Below, piece after piece: positions 47,880 through 59,708 of a stretch of DNA of 64,000 nt. The notes under the pieces were generated by a model. It was not told the DNA's origin and did not search any database. It saw only the letters and a list, made by a program, of their open reading frames with translations. The translations under genes and the position numbers were made by a program. Position 1 is the first letter of the stretch, and each line of letters begins with the position of its first letter. This DNA comes from Cryptomeria japonica (lineage: Eukaryota > Streptophyta > Pinopsida > Cupressales > Cupressaceae): positions 100,129,796 to 100,193,795 of the forward strand of contig NC_081412.1 of NCBI RefSeq assembly GCF_030272615.1, in the 5' to 3' direction.

Positions 47880-48570
47880 TTGAATTCGGGTGAAGGATCA
47901 TACATTGACCTAGCTTGAAACCGTCCCTTCTTGATCTTTTACAATTCTTCACCTCTCCTTTTTTCTTATTTCATCCACTCTTAGTCTTCTTTTATTGGTC
48001 TTGTCTTTTGTTGTTAGCTCTTTTTCTTGCCTTCTTTGACAATTTAACTCTTTATTCTTCTTGATTCTTCCTATTTTGTTGTTTGATCTTATTGTTTTTC
48101 TTTGCCTTATTCAATTTTTTTTTCGCTCTCCTTAACTTTTGTTCATATTTTACTACCCTTAGCTATTATTTCCATTTTGTGTTAGTCTTATTTTATTATC
48201 TTATTTTCTTCTTTATGTTTCTTTTCTTTTTTTCAATTGTTTATTTTGTTTTGTTTTATTGTTTTATTAATGTCCTTTCTTTTCTTATTTGATTTATAAT
48301 CCTTATTTTGTTTTCTTATTTTTACATTCTATTGTTTATCTTCTTTTATTTTAGTTGTTTTAATTTATAGTTGTATTTTTTCATTCCATTGATCGTCTCT
48401 ATTATTTTTCTTATTTTTAACTTTTTTTAACTTTATTTTATTAATTATTTATTTTTACTTTCCTTTTTTATTTTTTCTCATGATTTTGTTTCTTATCTAT
48501 TTTTTATATTCTTTTGTTTATCTTCCTTTGTTAGTTGTTTTAATTTTAGTTTATTAATGTTGTGTGTTTT
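47880..48570. repeat. right arm of a large imperfect inverted repeat
   Basis: T-rich strand, reverse complement of 44755-45240 with differences and extra length. The + frame 48083-48292 is an artefact of T-richness. Confidence 0.65.
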
Positions 48571-48628
48571 GTTTTTGATTTAAAAAGTAGTGAGAACAAG
48601 GGCACTGACCCTTTACATAGTAGAACTA

Positions 48629-49145
48629 TCAATCATAGCGCAGAAACAACACTATAACAACAATTAACAACACCAACCATAGAAAAAGGAAGCAAGTCTT
48701 TTTAACATTAAAAAACAACAGCATAAAAAACAAACTACAGGGGTGCCTTGCGCACCCTAGTGGCCTCCATGGTACTGCTCCATTCGGTAGACAAGACTTT
48801 GTAGAGGTCCCTAGCCTCATGTTTGTCCTCCTCAGTGTTAGCGTAGCGCTCCCTCAATAGAGAGAGGGTGAGTGTGGAGATGTGTAACACCTAAAAATGG
48901 AATTTGTTCAAGCCCACCATTTGGGCTTCCCAAGTCTCCATCTTGTTCTTAAGTTGTTTGACCTCCTCCTTGATAGACTACAGATCGAGAACAAGGCCGA
49001 GGTTTTCAATTCTCTGTGTGATGTCCAGCACATCCGTGCTCAGTTTTTCCATTTGCTGCAGAGTAGGGGCCTCCTGGGGGTTCTTAGAAGCCAATTCATC
49101 AACAGTTTCCATAGTCTCTTTGGGCTCACCAACAACAATGGAGTT
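48629..49145 (-). pseudogene. C-terminal part of an unrecognised ORF, split by the 13.6-kb element
   Basis: On - from 49145 it reads N-S-I-V-V-G-E-P-K-E-T-M-E-T-V-D-E-L, then a heptad-like coiled coil with Q-Q-M-E-K-L-S-T-D-V-L-D-I and, after a stop, S-I-K-E-E-V-K-Q-L-K-N-K. Further stops follow. It is probably the continuation of the frame ending at 62725 (L-V-K-D-T-N-N). No family name is known to me. A conifer repeat-borne protein is likely. Confidence 0.5.
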
Positions 49146-49179
49146 GGGTATGTGCAAGATCATGGTGTGCCAAAACAGG
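49146..49179 (+). repeat. left terminal inverted repeat of the 13.6-kb element
   Basis: GGGTATGTGCAAGATCATG, then GTGTGCCAAAACAGGCCCTT. It matches the reversed right end of the miniature element closely and the right end of the 13.6-kb element at 62691-62724 over about 20-28 bp. Confidence 0.75.
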
Positions 49180-50028
49180 CCCTTAAGTGGCAATGAAATT
49201 TTAGAAAATTAGAGTTATACAACTTGACATGAAAATTTGAATAAGTTATGAACATTATTTTTAAAATATGTAAGAAGAGAATATATAGAAAATTGAATGT
49301 AGTTTCTAAGCTACTAGTTGTTTTTTGGAAAAAAAAAATCCTATTTGATGAAAATTTCAAATTTCAATGCAGTGGTACAAAAATTTTAGGAAAAAAAAAA
49401 GAAGTAGACGTATGTCTGACCACCCTAATCACAATCAAATCTTAATATTTTTTTTTATAATATTTATAATATAAGTATTAGACTCATGTCTGGATGTGAC
49501 ACATATTTTTTTTTAATTTTTTATAAATTAAATAATTATTTATGAATTTTTTACTACAGTTTTTCAGAAATTTAGAAACTCCTATGTCTGACCACCTTAA
49601 CTTGGTCAAAAACTTATGAAATTTAATTTTTAAAATTTTTTCCCTATAGTAGATGAAGCATAGGATGTGACGCATGTTTCGGTTTCAAAAAATGTTATAC
49701 CGTTTAAAAGTTATGAGTGTTTTTCAATTAGTATATCAATTAGGACTATTGTCAGAATTCAATTAGAAAATAAATAATAATTATTTATTAAAGTCGAAAT
49801 GAGACAAGCCTTATATTGTTGGAAAGTTGGGAACATCCTTAAAAAACCCTTTTCGTTTTATCAATTTTGGCTACAAAAAAAGTCATCAGCCACCAGTGTA
49901 AAGTCTGGAAAATCAAGGAATATTGAAAAACACGTTTTTTCAGTTGACTTTCCAGGCTTGTCACTTCCAAGCCAAATACCAAAGCATTCCCAAGCCGAAA
50001 TTTGAAATTTGAAAACTTGACTACAAAA
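49180..50028. other. left subterminal region; no gene
   Basis: 49180-49757 is shared with the miniature element, apart from about 170 extra bp near 49310-49480. 49760-50028 is not. No frame with a domain; the + frame 49799-50005 shows nothing recognisable. Confidence 0.55.
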
Positions 50029-50178
50029 ATTGGATATCCGATTTTAGTACAAAATTTGTGGTCCCCAAAAAATTTCCCGTTGCCGCCATTTATTTAGTAA
50101 AGTGCCACATGGTAGAAATCTGATATCCGATTAAATCGGATATCAGATTTTATTAGTCATATTTTAGAGAGAGAGAGA

Positions 50179-50225
<47 letters not shown>

Positions 50226-50303
50226 AGAAAGAGAGGGAGAGAGAGAGAGAGGAGGAGGAGAGGGAGGGAGAGCGAGAGAGAGAGAGAAGGAGAGGGAGAG
50301 AGG

Positions 50304-50392
<89 letters not shown>

Positions 50393-52472
50393 CACAATAT
50401 GGTGTCTTGTGACACCATAGGACTCCTTAAGACACCAAATCATGTCCCAAGGGGTCATATTGTGTCCTATGACCCCGTAAGACACAATATGACCCCTAAA
50501 GACATGATTTAGTGTCTTAAGGGGTGCTATGGTGTCGTTAGGGGTCATATGGTGTCCATAGGGGTCATATGGTGTCTTGGGACACCATAGGACCCCTTAG
50601 GACACAATATGACCCAAAGCGACCCAATATGGTGTCATTAGGGGTCATATAGTGTCCTAAGAGGTCATAAGGGTTCATGGGACACCATATGACCCCTAAC
50701 GACCCCAAAGGACCCCTTAAGACACCAAATCATGTCCTAAGGGGTCATATTGTGTCCTACAACCTTGTAAGACACAATATGACCCCTAACGACATGATTT
50801 GGTGTCTTAAGGGGTCCTATGGTGTCGTTAGGGGTCATATGGTGTCCATAGGGGTCATATGGTGTCTTGGGACACCATAGGACCCCTTAGGACAAAATAT
50901 GACCCCTTAGGACACAATTTGACCCAAAGCAACCCAATATGGTGTCATTAGGGGTCATATGGTGTCTTGGGACACCATAGGACCCCTTAGGACAAAATAT
51001 GACCCCTTAGGACACAATTTGACCCAAAGCGACCCAATATGGTGTCATTAGGGTTCATATGGTGTCCTAAGAGGTCATGGGACACCATATGACCCCTATG
51101 GACACCATATGACCCCTAACGACACCATAGGACCCCTTAAGACACCAAATCATGTCCTAAGGGGTCATATTGTGTCCTATGACCCCGTAAGACACAACAT
51201 GACCCCTAACAACATGATTTGGTGTCTTAAGGGGTCCTATGGTTTCGTTAGGGGTCATATGGTGTCCATAGGGGTCATGTGGTGTCTTGGGACACCATAG
51301 GACCCCCTTAGGACAAAATATGACCACTTAGGACACAATATGACCCAAAGCAACCCAATATGGTGTCATTAGGGGTCATATGGTGTCCTAAGAGGTCATA
51401 AGGGTTCATGGGACACCATATGACCCCTATGGACACCATATGACCTCTAACAACACCATAGGACCCCTTAAGATGCCAAATCATGTCGTTAGGGGTCATA
51501 TTGTGTCCTATGACCCCGTAAGACACAATATGACACCTAGTGACATGATTTGGTGTCTTAAGGGGTCCTATGGTGTCATTAGGGGTCATATGGTGTCTTG
51601 AGACACCATAGGACCCCTTAGGACACAATATGACCCAAAGCAACCCAATATGGTGTCATTGGGGGTCATATGGTGTCCTAAGAGGTCATAAGGGTTCATG
51701 GAACACCATATGACCCCTAACGACACTATAGGACCCCTTAAGACACCAAATCATGTTGTTAGGGGTCATATTGTGTCCTACGGGGTCGTAGGACACAATA
51801 TGACCCCTAACGACATGATTTGGTGTCTTAAGGGGTCCTATGGTGTCGTTAGGGATCATATGGTGTCCATAGGGGTCATATGGTGTCTTGGGACACCATA
51901 GGACCCCTTAGGATACAATATGACCCCTTAGGACATAATATGACCCAAAGCGACCCAATATGGTGTCATTAGGGCTCATATGGTGTCCTAAGAGGTCATA
52001 AGGGTTCATGGGACACCATATGACCCCTAACGACACCATAGGACCCCTTAAGACACCAAATCATGTCGTTAGGGGTCATATTGTGTCCTACGACCCCGTA
52101 AGACACAATATGACACCTAACGACATGATTTGGTGTCTTAAGGGGTCCTATGGTGTCGTTAGGGGTCATATGGCATCCATAGTGGTCATATGGGGTCCAT
52201 AGGGGTCATATGACCCCTAACGACACCATAGGACCTCTCTCTCTCTCTCTCCTCCTCTCTCTCTCTCTCTCTCTCTCTCTCCCTGTCCTCCTTTCTCTCT
52301 TTCTCCCTCTCCCCCTCTCCTCTCTCTCTCTCTCTCTCTAAAATATGACTAATAAAATCTAATATCTGATTTAATCGGATATCGAATTTCTGCCATGTGG
52401 CAGTTGACTAAATAAATGGTGGCAATGGGAAATTTTTTGGGGACTGCAAATTTTTGTACTAAAATCGGATAT
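50029..52472. repeat. foldback structure: inverted arms, GA/TC tracts and tandem repeat
   Basis: Left arm 50031-50168 and right arm about 52333-52472 are reverse complements at roughly 90 percent by eye (shared CCCCAAAAAATTTCCC, TAATAAAATCT, GCCACATGG). Inside them are (GA)n at 50167-50395 and (TC)n at 52236-52340. Between these, 50400-52235 is built of about 20-bp words (GGGGTCATATGGTGTC and its complement) in higher-order units of about 300 bp. The words occur on both strands, so the whole is strongly self-complementary. Frames here are repeat artefacts. Confidence 0.8.
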
Positions 52473-52490
52473 CCGATTTTAGTACAAAAA
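52451..52490. promoter_or_regulatory. perfect 40-bp palindrome upstream of the transposase gene
   Basis: Symmetric about 52470/52471 with the core ATCGGATATCCGAT and outer arms ending GTACAAAAA. It lies about 180 bp before the ATG at 52672. Related GATATC palindromes lie at 50116-50150, 61940-61972 and 62549-62580. By analogy with subterminal transposase-binding sites of plant DNA transposons it may be a binding site or operator; this is inference. Confidence 0.5.
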
Positions 52491-52671
52491 ATTGAGAAAA
52501 AAAGGGTTTGTGCGCCATTCTGTAGATTCCAACAGCCCACAGTCTGCATATTCTATTTTCTGTCGAGGATCACGGGTTTTCAGACAGCTAGAGACAAATT
52601 TGTGCTTTTGGGAGATTCTCAAAGTGAAAACTTACATTGTCAATCATGAAGGAGCATATGTGTGGAGGGAA

Positions 52672-55575
52672 ATGGGGAGTAGTAGTCGTCGGAAGTCTAA
52701 ACGCAAAAGAAAACTTTCAAATGACCAAATTGAAGTGTATAGAGAAAGAGATAGAGAATGTCATAGGAGGAGAAGAGAAGGTATGTTAAATATTGCTAAT
52801 GTTACTTCAACTGAAGAGGAAATTGAATTTGAAAATGTGCCACAAGTTATTGAAAATGAAAATGTAGATTTTGAAAGTGAAAATATTGAAAATTTTGAAA
52901 ATGTTGAAAGTGATAATGAAAATGCTCAACATGTGGAAAATTTTGACATAGGAGGTGAAAATGTGGAAAACTTTAACATTGAAGGTGGAATTGCTCAACT
53001 AAGTGAACCATATGTAACACCTAAATACTTTAGAAATGAAGACCCTCTCATGGATGAAAGACAAATTCCAAATCCAAGACCTTCAAGAACCCCAAAATGG
53101 TTATTTAAAATCGATGAGAACATTATTGCAAATCTTGAAGGCAAGAGGTCAACAAGAACCATTCGGTTGTGGGCTACACAACTTTTCAACCAAAATTTTA
53201 GTAATAAGACATTGACCGAGCAATGCCAACTCTTTGTTCAATTGCTAAAGATGATAAAGATGAGACCATTGCTAAACAAATTGAAGATTCGTATGAACAA
53301 GAAGATGGAGAGAAATTCTATTATTGCAAAAACTCTATTTGACGCTCTCAATTCAATTGGAAAGAATACCAAAGAAAGAGATAAGAGAGCCGCTCGAAGA
53401 GTGATTACAACCTCCTTAGTAAGCCATCAATTGAGGAAGGCTCGTCAAATGAGACAAACTTGTGTTGATTTTAACATAAACCGTAAAACTTTGGATAGAG
53501 CACTTGCACGAAGACAAAGACTTGACGATCCACTTCAACAAGATACATGTGCATTTTGTGGGAGGCTTCCATGTGTTGATAGAAAGTTGACTGACAATGT
53601 GAAGGAAGAGATTCAACAATTTTGGCACTCTAATTCTAGAGTGTCACCCAATGTAAAGGACGTTTTGAAATTAAGAATCGGCAACTGAGACCGCACACCG
53701 CATCCCAAACATTTCTTGGAATCAAGCCAAACAATGTTGTACAAATTTTTTTGTGAATTACATCCAACTTTGCAAATATCACAAAGGGCCTTTGAATCTT
53801 TGAAACCATTTTATTGTATTCCTCTTAAGATTTGCAATACTTGTTGTTGCAAGCACCATGTGGAGTTTTCAATGTACCATGAACTTTTATGTCATATTCA
53901 TTCTATGATGCATACTAATGAGATGTTGTAGGAGTGTGGTGCAATGCTATTTCTGAGATCATCAAGAGACTTGCAAGATCTATTTTTATGCCCTAGAGAT
54001 GATGGCTGCTATTTCTATAGAAATGATTGTTTGAATGAGAAGTGCTCAGAATGCAGTGGGTTTTCAAAGTTTGTTTCATGTTTTCATGAGGGCAGCGAAC
54101 ACGAGTTTGGAAATAATTATGTTGAGAAAAAAAGATACGAGATAGTGAAATATACTTTGAAGAGTGGAGGTGAAGGTTCTAGATGCGAATTAGTCTCAAG
54201 AGATGTGAGTATTGCTGATTTTATTTTGGATTTTAAGGAAAATATTTTCTACAAGTATGCAAGGCACACCCATAGGTCTCAGTGGTTGGATCAATAGTTC
54301 ATGATGTATAAGAACTCTTTCCTGATTGACACTATTGTATTGGTGGTTGATTTTTCAGAGAACTATACATTGCAACCAGAGAATGAGGTACAGTTTCAGT
54401 ACTACAATTCAGTCCAGATTGTTATTTTTGTTCACATTACATATAGACATGCTCCTGATAGTACAAAAGAGCATAGGAAGATAATTAGGGAGTATCATTT
54501 TTATATGAGTGATGATAGATCACACTCCTTCGAGTATGTGCAACATTCTTTCAAGAATTTTTTTGAGTTCTTGCATGAGAAAGATATTGCAATTGTCTAA
54601 CATATAATATGGTCAGATAACTGTACGGGTCAATTCAAGAATGCCCGTATGTTTTATTGGTTGAGAAGAATGCATGTGGAGAGGCATAAACCTCATATTT
54701 GGTGTTTTTTTAAGGCAAGGCATGGGAAGGGAGAGCATGATGGAGTAGGTGCATGTTTGAAGAGAGCTCTAGTTAAGGAGCAATTGAGGATTTTAGGTGC
54801 AAATTTCTCTGATGCACGTTCTATTGTTGATTGGTGTAGTTCAACATTGTCACATGGAGGTACTCTTGATTCAACAGTGAGCAGATTCTTTTGGTTGGTT
54901 GAAGAGGGAACAGTGGGAGATAGATTGGATTGTCAAACAATTAAAGATTCTTCAAAAATGCATTCATTTCTCAGCTCAGATGCAAGTGCATGGACCATTT
55001 GGACATGAACGTTGGCTTGTTTTTGTCAGAGTTGTGTTCGGTGTGATTGGGATCAGTGCGAGTCAAGTGAGTGGGTTGATACATGGGTTCCCCACTATCT
55101 AACTCCTTTATCTCAAACAATATCCTTGTCAAATGATGACATGGAAAGTTCACTTGAGTATGATCGTCTATCAAATCTTGTACAACTAGGACATGTTTTT
55201 GCAATTGTTGCACTGCAAGAGAATGAAGAGAGATCAAAATATTGGTTGGCACGATGTGTATAGGGAAAACAAAAGCTAACACAACCAGTGACAGATGATG
55301 ATGGGTTCACATATCCTACAGGTTCAGTCGTTGTTGTGGAAACTTGGTTGTGAACATACATGATTAGAAAGAATGGCATACCTGCATTTGAAGACTATGA
55401 GAGACACAAAACCATTATAATGTATTCATGCCTTATTATAGTTACAAATGTCAAGTTGTTGAAGCATCAAGCAAAACCAAAGACCAAAGAGCTATGGACA
55501 GTGACTACTACTGATCATGAAGCAATATTGGATACTCTTGAACAAAGAGATGACCCTTCAAGCACACTTGAGTAG
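52672..55575 (+). pseudogene. transposase-like protein, single frame with seven stops
   Basis: The frame runs 968 codons from the ATG at 52672 with no frameshift. The N-terminus has a basic R-R-K-S-K-R-K-R-K, a likely nuclear signal, then an acidic Asn/Glu-rich stretch. The middle has Cys pairs (C-A-F-C-G-R-L-P-C; C-N-T-C-C-C-K-H-H; C-L-N-E-K-C-S-E-C). The C-terminal half has V-V-D-F-S-E-N-Y (Asp 560, counting stops), W-S-D-N-C-T-G-Q-F-K-N (Asp 649) and H-G-K-G-E-H-D-G-V-G (Asp 690). That motif set I recall from many unnamed metazoan proteins; spacing suits an RNase-H-fold DDE/D enzyme. Stops at 53686, 53929, 54295, 54598, 55006, 55261 and 55351 are TGA, TAG, TAG, TAA, TGA, TAG, TGA. The open stretch also extends upstream to 52492, but that part has no ATG and covers the palindrome. 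Confidence 0.7.
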
Positions 55576-56679
55576 TAGGTCTTTAATGGCGCCTTATTTT
55601 TTTTATCATGCATTTCATTTCGAACAATGATCATTAAACCTTAATGATCAAGTTTGTTACGTGTATATTAAGGATGTGTTGAAATTGAAGGTCTATTGAT
55701 GAACATTTTTTTTTGGCATTATGGTTTTTGCATGTACATAGCAGGTACACGATATAATCGGAAGGGACGTATTTTTGCAACATGACTTATTATCATGCAT
55801 TTGATGAGCTTTACAATTTTTGTTATTAGAGAACACTATCTGATAATTTTTGATGATATAATTATCGCAAAACCTTTATGCTCATGCAGGTCTTTATTGA
55901 TGATATACAATAGTACATCACATTATGATTTTTGATGATATACAGGTTCATGCTTGATCATTTGCCGTTGACAAGACCCTCTCTTGGTGATGGTACATAT
56001 TATTTTGTGCATTAATGAGATAAAATTTTGTTCTTAAACATTAAGTCAAGTGAATGTATTGCTATTTAGAAATGACCATATCTACCATCATCTTCAACCA
56101 TGTAGAGAAATGCAGTGAGAAGGGCTTTAATCAACATGCATCTTTCTTCAAAGTTATGCTTGTATACTTTGCAAAGAAACTGGTAAGTTTCGTAATTATA
56201 CAATCTTGTGCGTCTTAAAAATGTTTGAAATGATCTATTTATAATTTGCCAAACTAATTTGTATTAAGTGTTATAATTTGTTTCTTGTAGCACATTCATT
56301 CCGCATAAAAAGGTTACTTATTTTGGTCTTCATTTATATATAGGCATTGTTGTATGCAAGCTTTTCTCTTAGGACATGAGGATGTCTGATGTAGATAAAG
56401 TGGGATGTTGTATTTATATATGGATGTGAATTGATGTAACATTGTTATGATGATATACAATGTCCATGAGCAAATTGGTTTAGTTATATTGATGATAATG
56501 TCCATGTATCTGTACATGAGTACATTGGTGTAGTTGTATTGATAATGAAAAAAAAAATCATGTTTGCATATCCCTTCATGGATGTCACATGCAAGTGTAA
56601 TGGTAATTATGTGTATACAATACATGGAAATATTCATGATCATTATGTGTCTACAGTGTAATGCTTGTTTATATATAAT
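55576..56679. other. spacer after the transposase gene
   Basis: AT-rich with recurring TGATGATATA words. No gene seen; it may hold 3' untranslated sequence. The - frame at 56314-56691 has no domain. Confidence 0.5.
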
Positions 56680-59271
56680 TTTAGCACTCAAGGGATGATG
56701 CCGGTAGGGTATGACCTCGAGCGTTCGATCGAGTGGGGGGGAAAAATAGGACCATGCATAGGGAAATAATGCCTAACTGGAAATGTCAGAGCCAATGGTT
56801 CATCATCGTGATGAGTAGAACGAGAAATTGGCCATGCGACAACATTCCATTGAGTGAGACTGACGATGTTTTCGCCAACTAAAAAATTGCTGCCCTAATA
56901 AAACCGTAGGGCAAATTGAAAAAATGAGATAGGATTTTATAGGGACCCCTCTTGTGGCCCCGTAGGTTCAAATGAATCATTTGTAGGTTCAATGGATTCC
57001 GAGTTAGGGCCAGTCAAAGTTTGACAATTTTGAGCACTTAGGACGCTCAAGGGACGACGTCGGAAGGGTATGACCCTGAGCGTTTGATCGAGTGGGGGGG
57101 AAAAATAGGAGCATGCGTAGGGAAATACTACCTAGCCAGATATTTTAGAGCCGATGGTTCATCATTGTGACAAGCAGAATGAGAAATCGGCCACGCGACA
57201 ACATTCCATTGAGTGAGATTGACAATTTTTTCGCCAATCAAAAAATTGCTGCCCTAATAAAACCGTAGGGAAACCTAGAAAATTGAGATAGGCTTTTGTA
57301 GGGACCCCTCTCATGGCCTCGTAGGTTCAAATGGATCATTCATAGGTTCAATGGATTTTGATTTAGGGCCCATCAAAGTTTGACAATTTTGAGCACTTAG
57401 GACGCTCAAGGGATGACGCTAGTAGGGTATGACCTCGAGCGTTCGATCGAGTTGGGGGGAAAAATAGGAGCATGTGTAGGGTAATAATGCCTAACTAGAC
57501 ATGTCGGAACTGATGGTTCATCATCACGATGAGTAGAATGAGAAATCAGCCACGCGACAACATTCCATTGAGTGAGACTGACGATTTTTTCGCCAACCGA
57601 AAAATTGCTGCCCTAATAAAACCATAGGGAAAATTGAAAAAATGAGATAGGCTTTTGTAGGGACCCCTCTCGTGGCCCCGTAGGTTCAAATAGATCATTC
57701 ATAGGTTCAACGGATTCCGAGCTAGGGCCCGTCAAAGTTTGACAATTTTGAGCACTTAGGGCGCTCAAGGGACGATGCCAGTAGGGTATGACCCTGAGCG
57801 TTCGATCGCGTAGGGGGGAAAAATAGGAGCATGCATAGGGTAATAATGCCTAACTGGACATGTCGGAGCCAACGGTTTGTCATCACGACGAGCAGAATGA
57901 GAAATCGACCACACGACAACATTCCATTGAGAGAGACTGACGATTTTTTTGCCAACCGAAAAATTGCTGCCCTAATAAAACCATAGGGCAACTTGAAACA
58001 CCAAGATAGGATTTTGTAGGGACCCCTCTCATGGTCTCATAGGTTCAAACGAATCATTCACAGGTGCCACAGATTCTAAGTTAGGGCCTGTCAAAGTTTG
58101 ACAATTTTGAGCACTTAGGGCGCTCAAGGGACGAGGGTATGACCCCGAGCATTCGATCAAGTGGGGGGGCAAAATAGGAGCACGCGTAGGGTAATAATGC
58201 CTAACTGGACATGTCGGAGTTGACGGTTCGTCATCGCGATGAGTAGAATGAGAAATCGGCCACGCGACAACATTCCATTGAGTGAGACTGATGATTTTTT
58301 CGCCAACCAAAAAATTGCTGCCCTAATAAAACCATAGGGAAACTTGAAAAATCAAGATAGGCTTTTGTAGGGACCCCTTTCGTGGCCCCATAGGTTCAAA
58401 CAGATCATTCGCAAGTTCAACAGATTCCGAGTTAGGGCCCGTCAAAGTTTGACAATTTTGAGCACTTAAGGCGCTCAAGGGACAACGCTGGTAGGGTATG
58501 ACCCCAAGCGTTCGATTGAGTGGGGGGGAAAAATAGGAGCATGCATAGGGTAATAATGACTAACTGGACATGTCAGAGCCAACGGTTCATCATCGCAATG
58601 AGCAGAATAAGAAATCGGCCACGTGATAACATTCCATTGAGTGAGACTGACGATTTTTTTGCCAACCAAAAAATTGCTGCCCTAATAAAACCATAGGGTA
58701 ACTTGAAAAACTGAGACAAGATTTTATAGGGACCCCTCTCGTGGCCCCGTAGGTTCAAACAAATCATTCCCAGGTTCAATGGATTTTGAGTTAGGGCCCA
58801 TCAAAGTTTGACAATTTTGAGCACTTAGGGCGCTCAAGGGACGACGCCGGTAGGGTATGACCCTGAGCGTTTGATCGAGTGGGGGTGCAAAATAGGAGCA
58901 TGCGTAGGGTGATAATGCCTAAATGGACATGTCAGAGCTAATGGTTCGTTATCGCGACAAGCAAAATGAGAAATCGGCCATGCGACAACATTCCATTTAG
59001 TGAGACTGATGATTTTTTTGCCAACCGAAAAATTGTTGCCCTAATAAAACTGTAGGGCAACTTGAAAAACTGAGATAGGCTTTTGTAGGGACCCCTCTCG
59101 TGGCCCCGTAGGTTCAAACAGATCATTTGCAGGTTCCATGGATTACGAGTTAGGGCCCGTCAAAGTTTGACAATTTTGAGCACTTAGGGCACTCAAGGGA
59201 CGACGCCGGTAGGGTATGACCCCGAGCGTTCGATCGAGTGGGAGGGCAAAAGAGGAGCATGCGTAGGGTAT
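56680..59271. repeat. tandem array, 359-bp unit, about 7 copies
   Basis: The word TGAGCACTTAGG starts units at 57031, 57390, 57749, 58108, 58459, 58818 and 59177. Spacing is 359 bp except one unit of 351, which lacks about 8 bp near 58135. Each unit has CGTTCGATCGAGTGGGGGGG, GACAACATTCCATTGAGTGA and AAAATTGCTGCCCTAATAAA. The array begins with a partial unit and stops at GCGTAGGGTA. The unit is richer in CG than its surroundings. Repeated short frames on - (for example 58029-58310) are artefacts. Confidence 0.93.
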
Positions 59272-59708
59272 TTTTCATTAAATGAATTGTATTTTTCATG
59301 AATTGTATTTTTCATTGAATGAATTGTATTGTATTGTTGATTAAATGAATTGTATTGTTCATTAAATGAATTGTATTGTATTGTTCATTATAAAAACAAC
59401 ACTTACGATGAAATGAAATGAATTGTATTGTTCATTAAATAGCCATTATTAACCATTGTTAATTATTGGAATGAAGATTAAAGATTTCCATGATAACACC
59501 ACGCACAGATGAGCAACAATTTATATGATTGAATATCAACTTCTGTATATATAAAAATGTCAAATGATTACAAATGTATGTCCATACACAAATATGGCAT
59601 AAACACCAATTGAAACAAAATGTATGTCTAAATACGTGAATGTATGTCCATATACAAAATATACATGCCAACTAGACATGTAAGCATCCCAAAACTATCT
59701 ATAACATC
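59272..59708. repeat. short ATTGTATTGTTCATTAAATGA-type repeat and 3' flank of the - strand gene
   Basis: 59272-59440 repeats ATTGTATTGTTCATTAAATGA-like words about seven times. 59441-59708 lies just past the stop of the - strand gene and may be its 3' untranslated part. No other gene. Confidence 0.6.

Noticed and set aside
50153-50548. Frame of 131 codons and an overlapping one of 84 on -
   Set aside because: They cross a (GA)n tract, giving poly Ser-Leu.
50677-52202. Series of similar + and - frames with H-M-T-P-N-D-T-I
   Set aside because: They repeat with the tandem unit and appear on both strands.
50400-52235. CRISPR-like array
   Set aside because: The repeats are contiguous and vary on both strands, without unique spacers, and the genome is eukaryotic.
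57722-59126. Repeated - strand frames with S-L-T-Q-W-N-V
   Set aside because: Each is one unit of the 359-bp array; broken differently in each copy.
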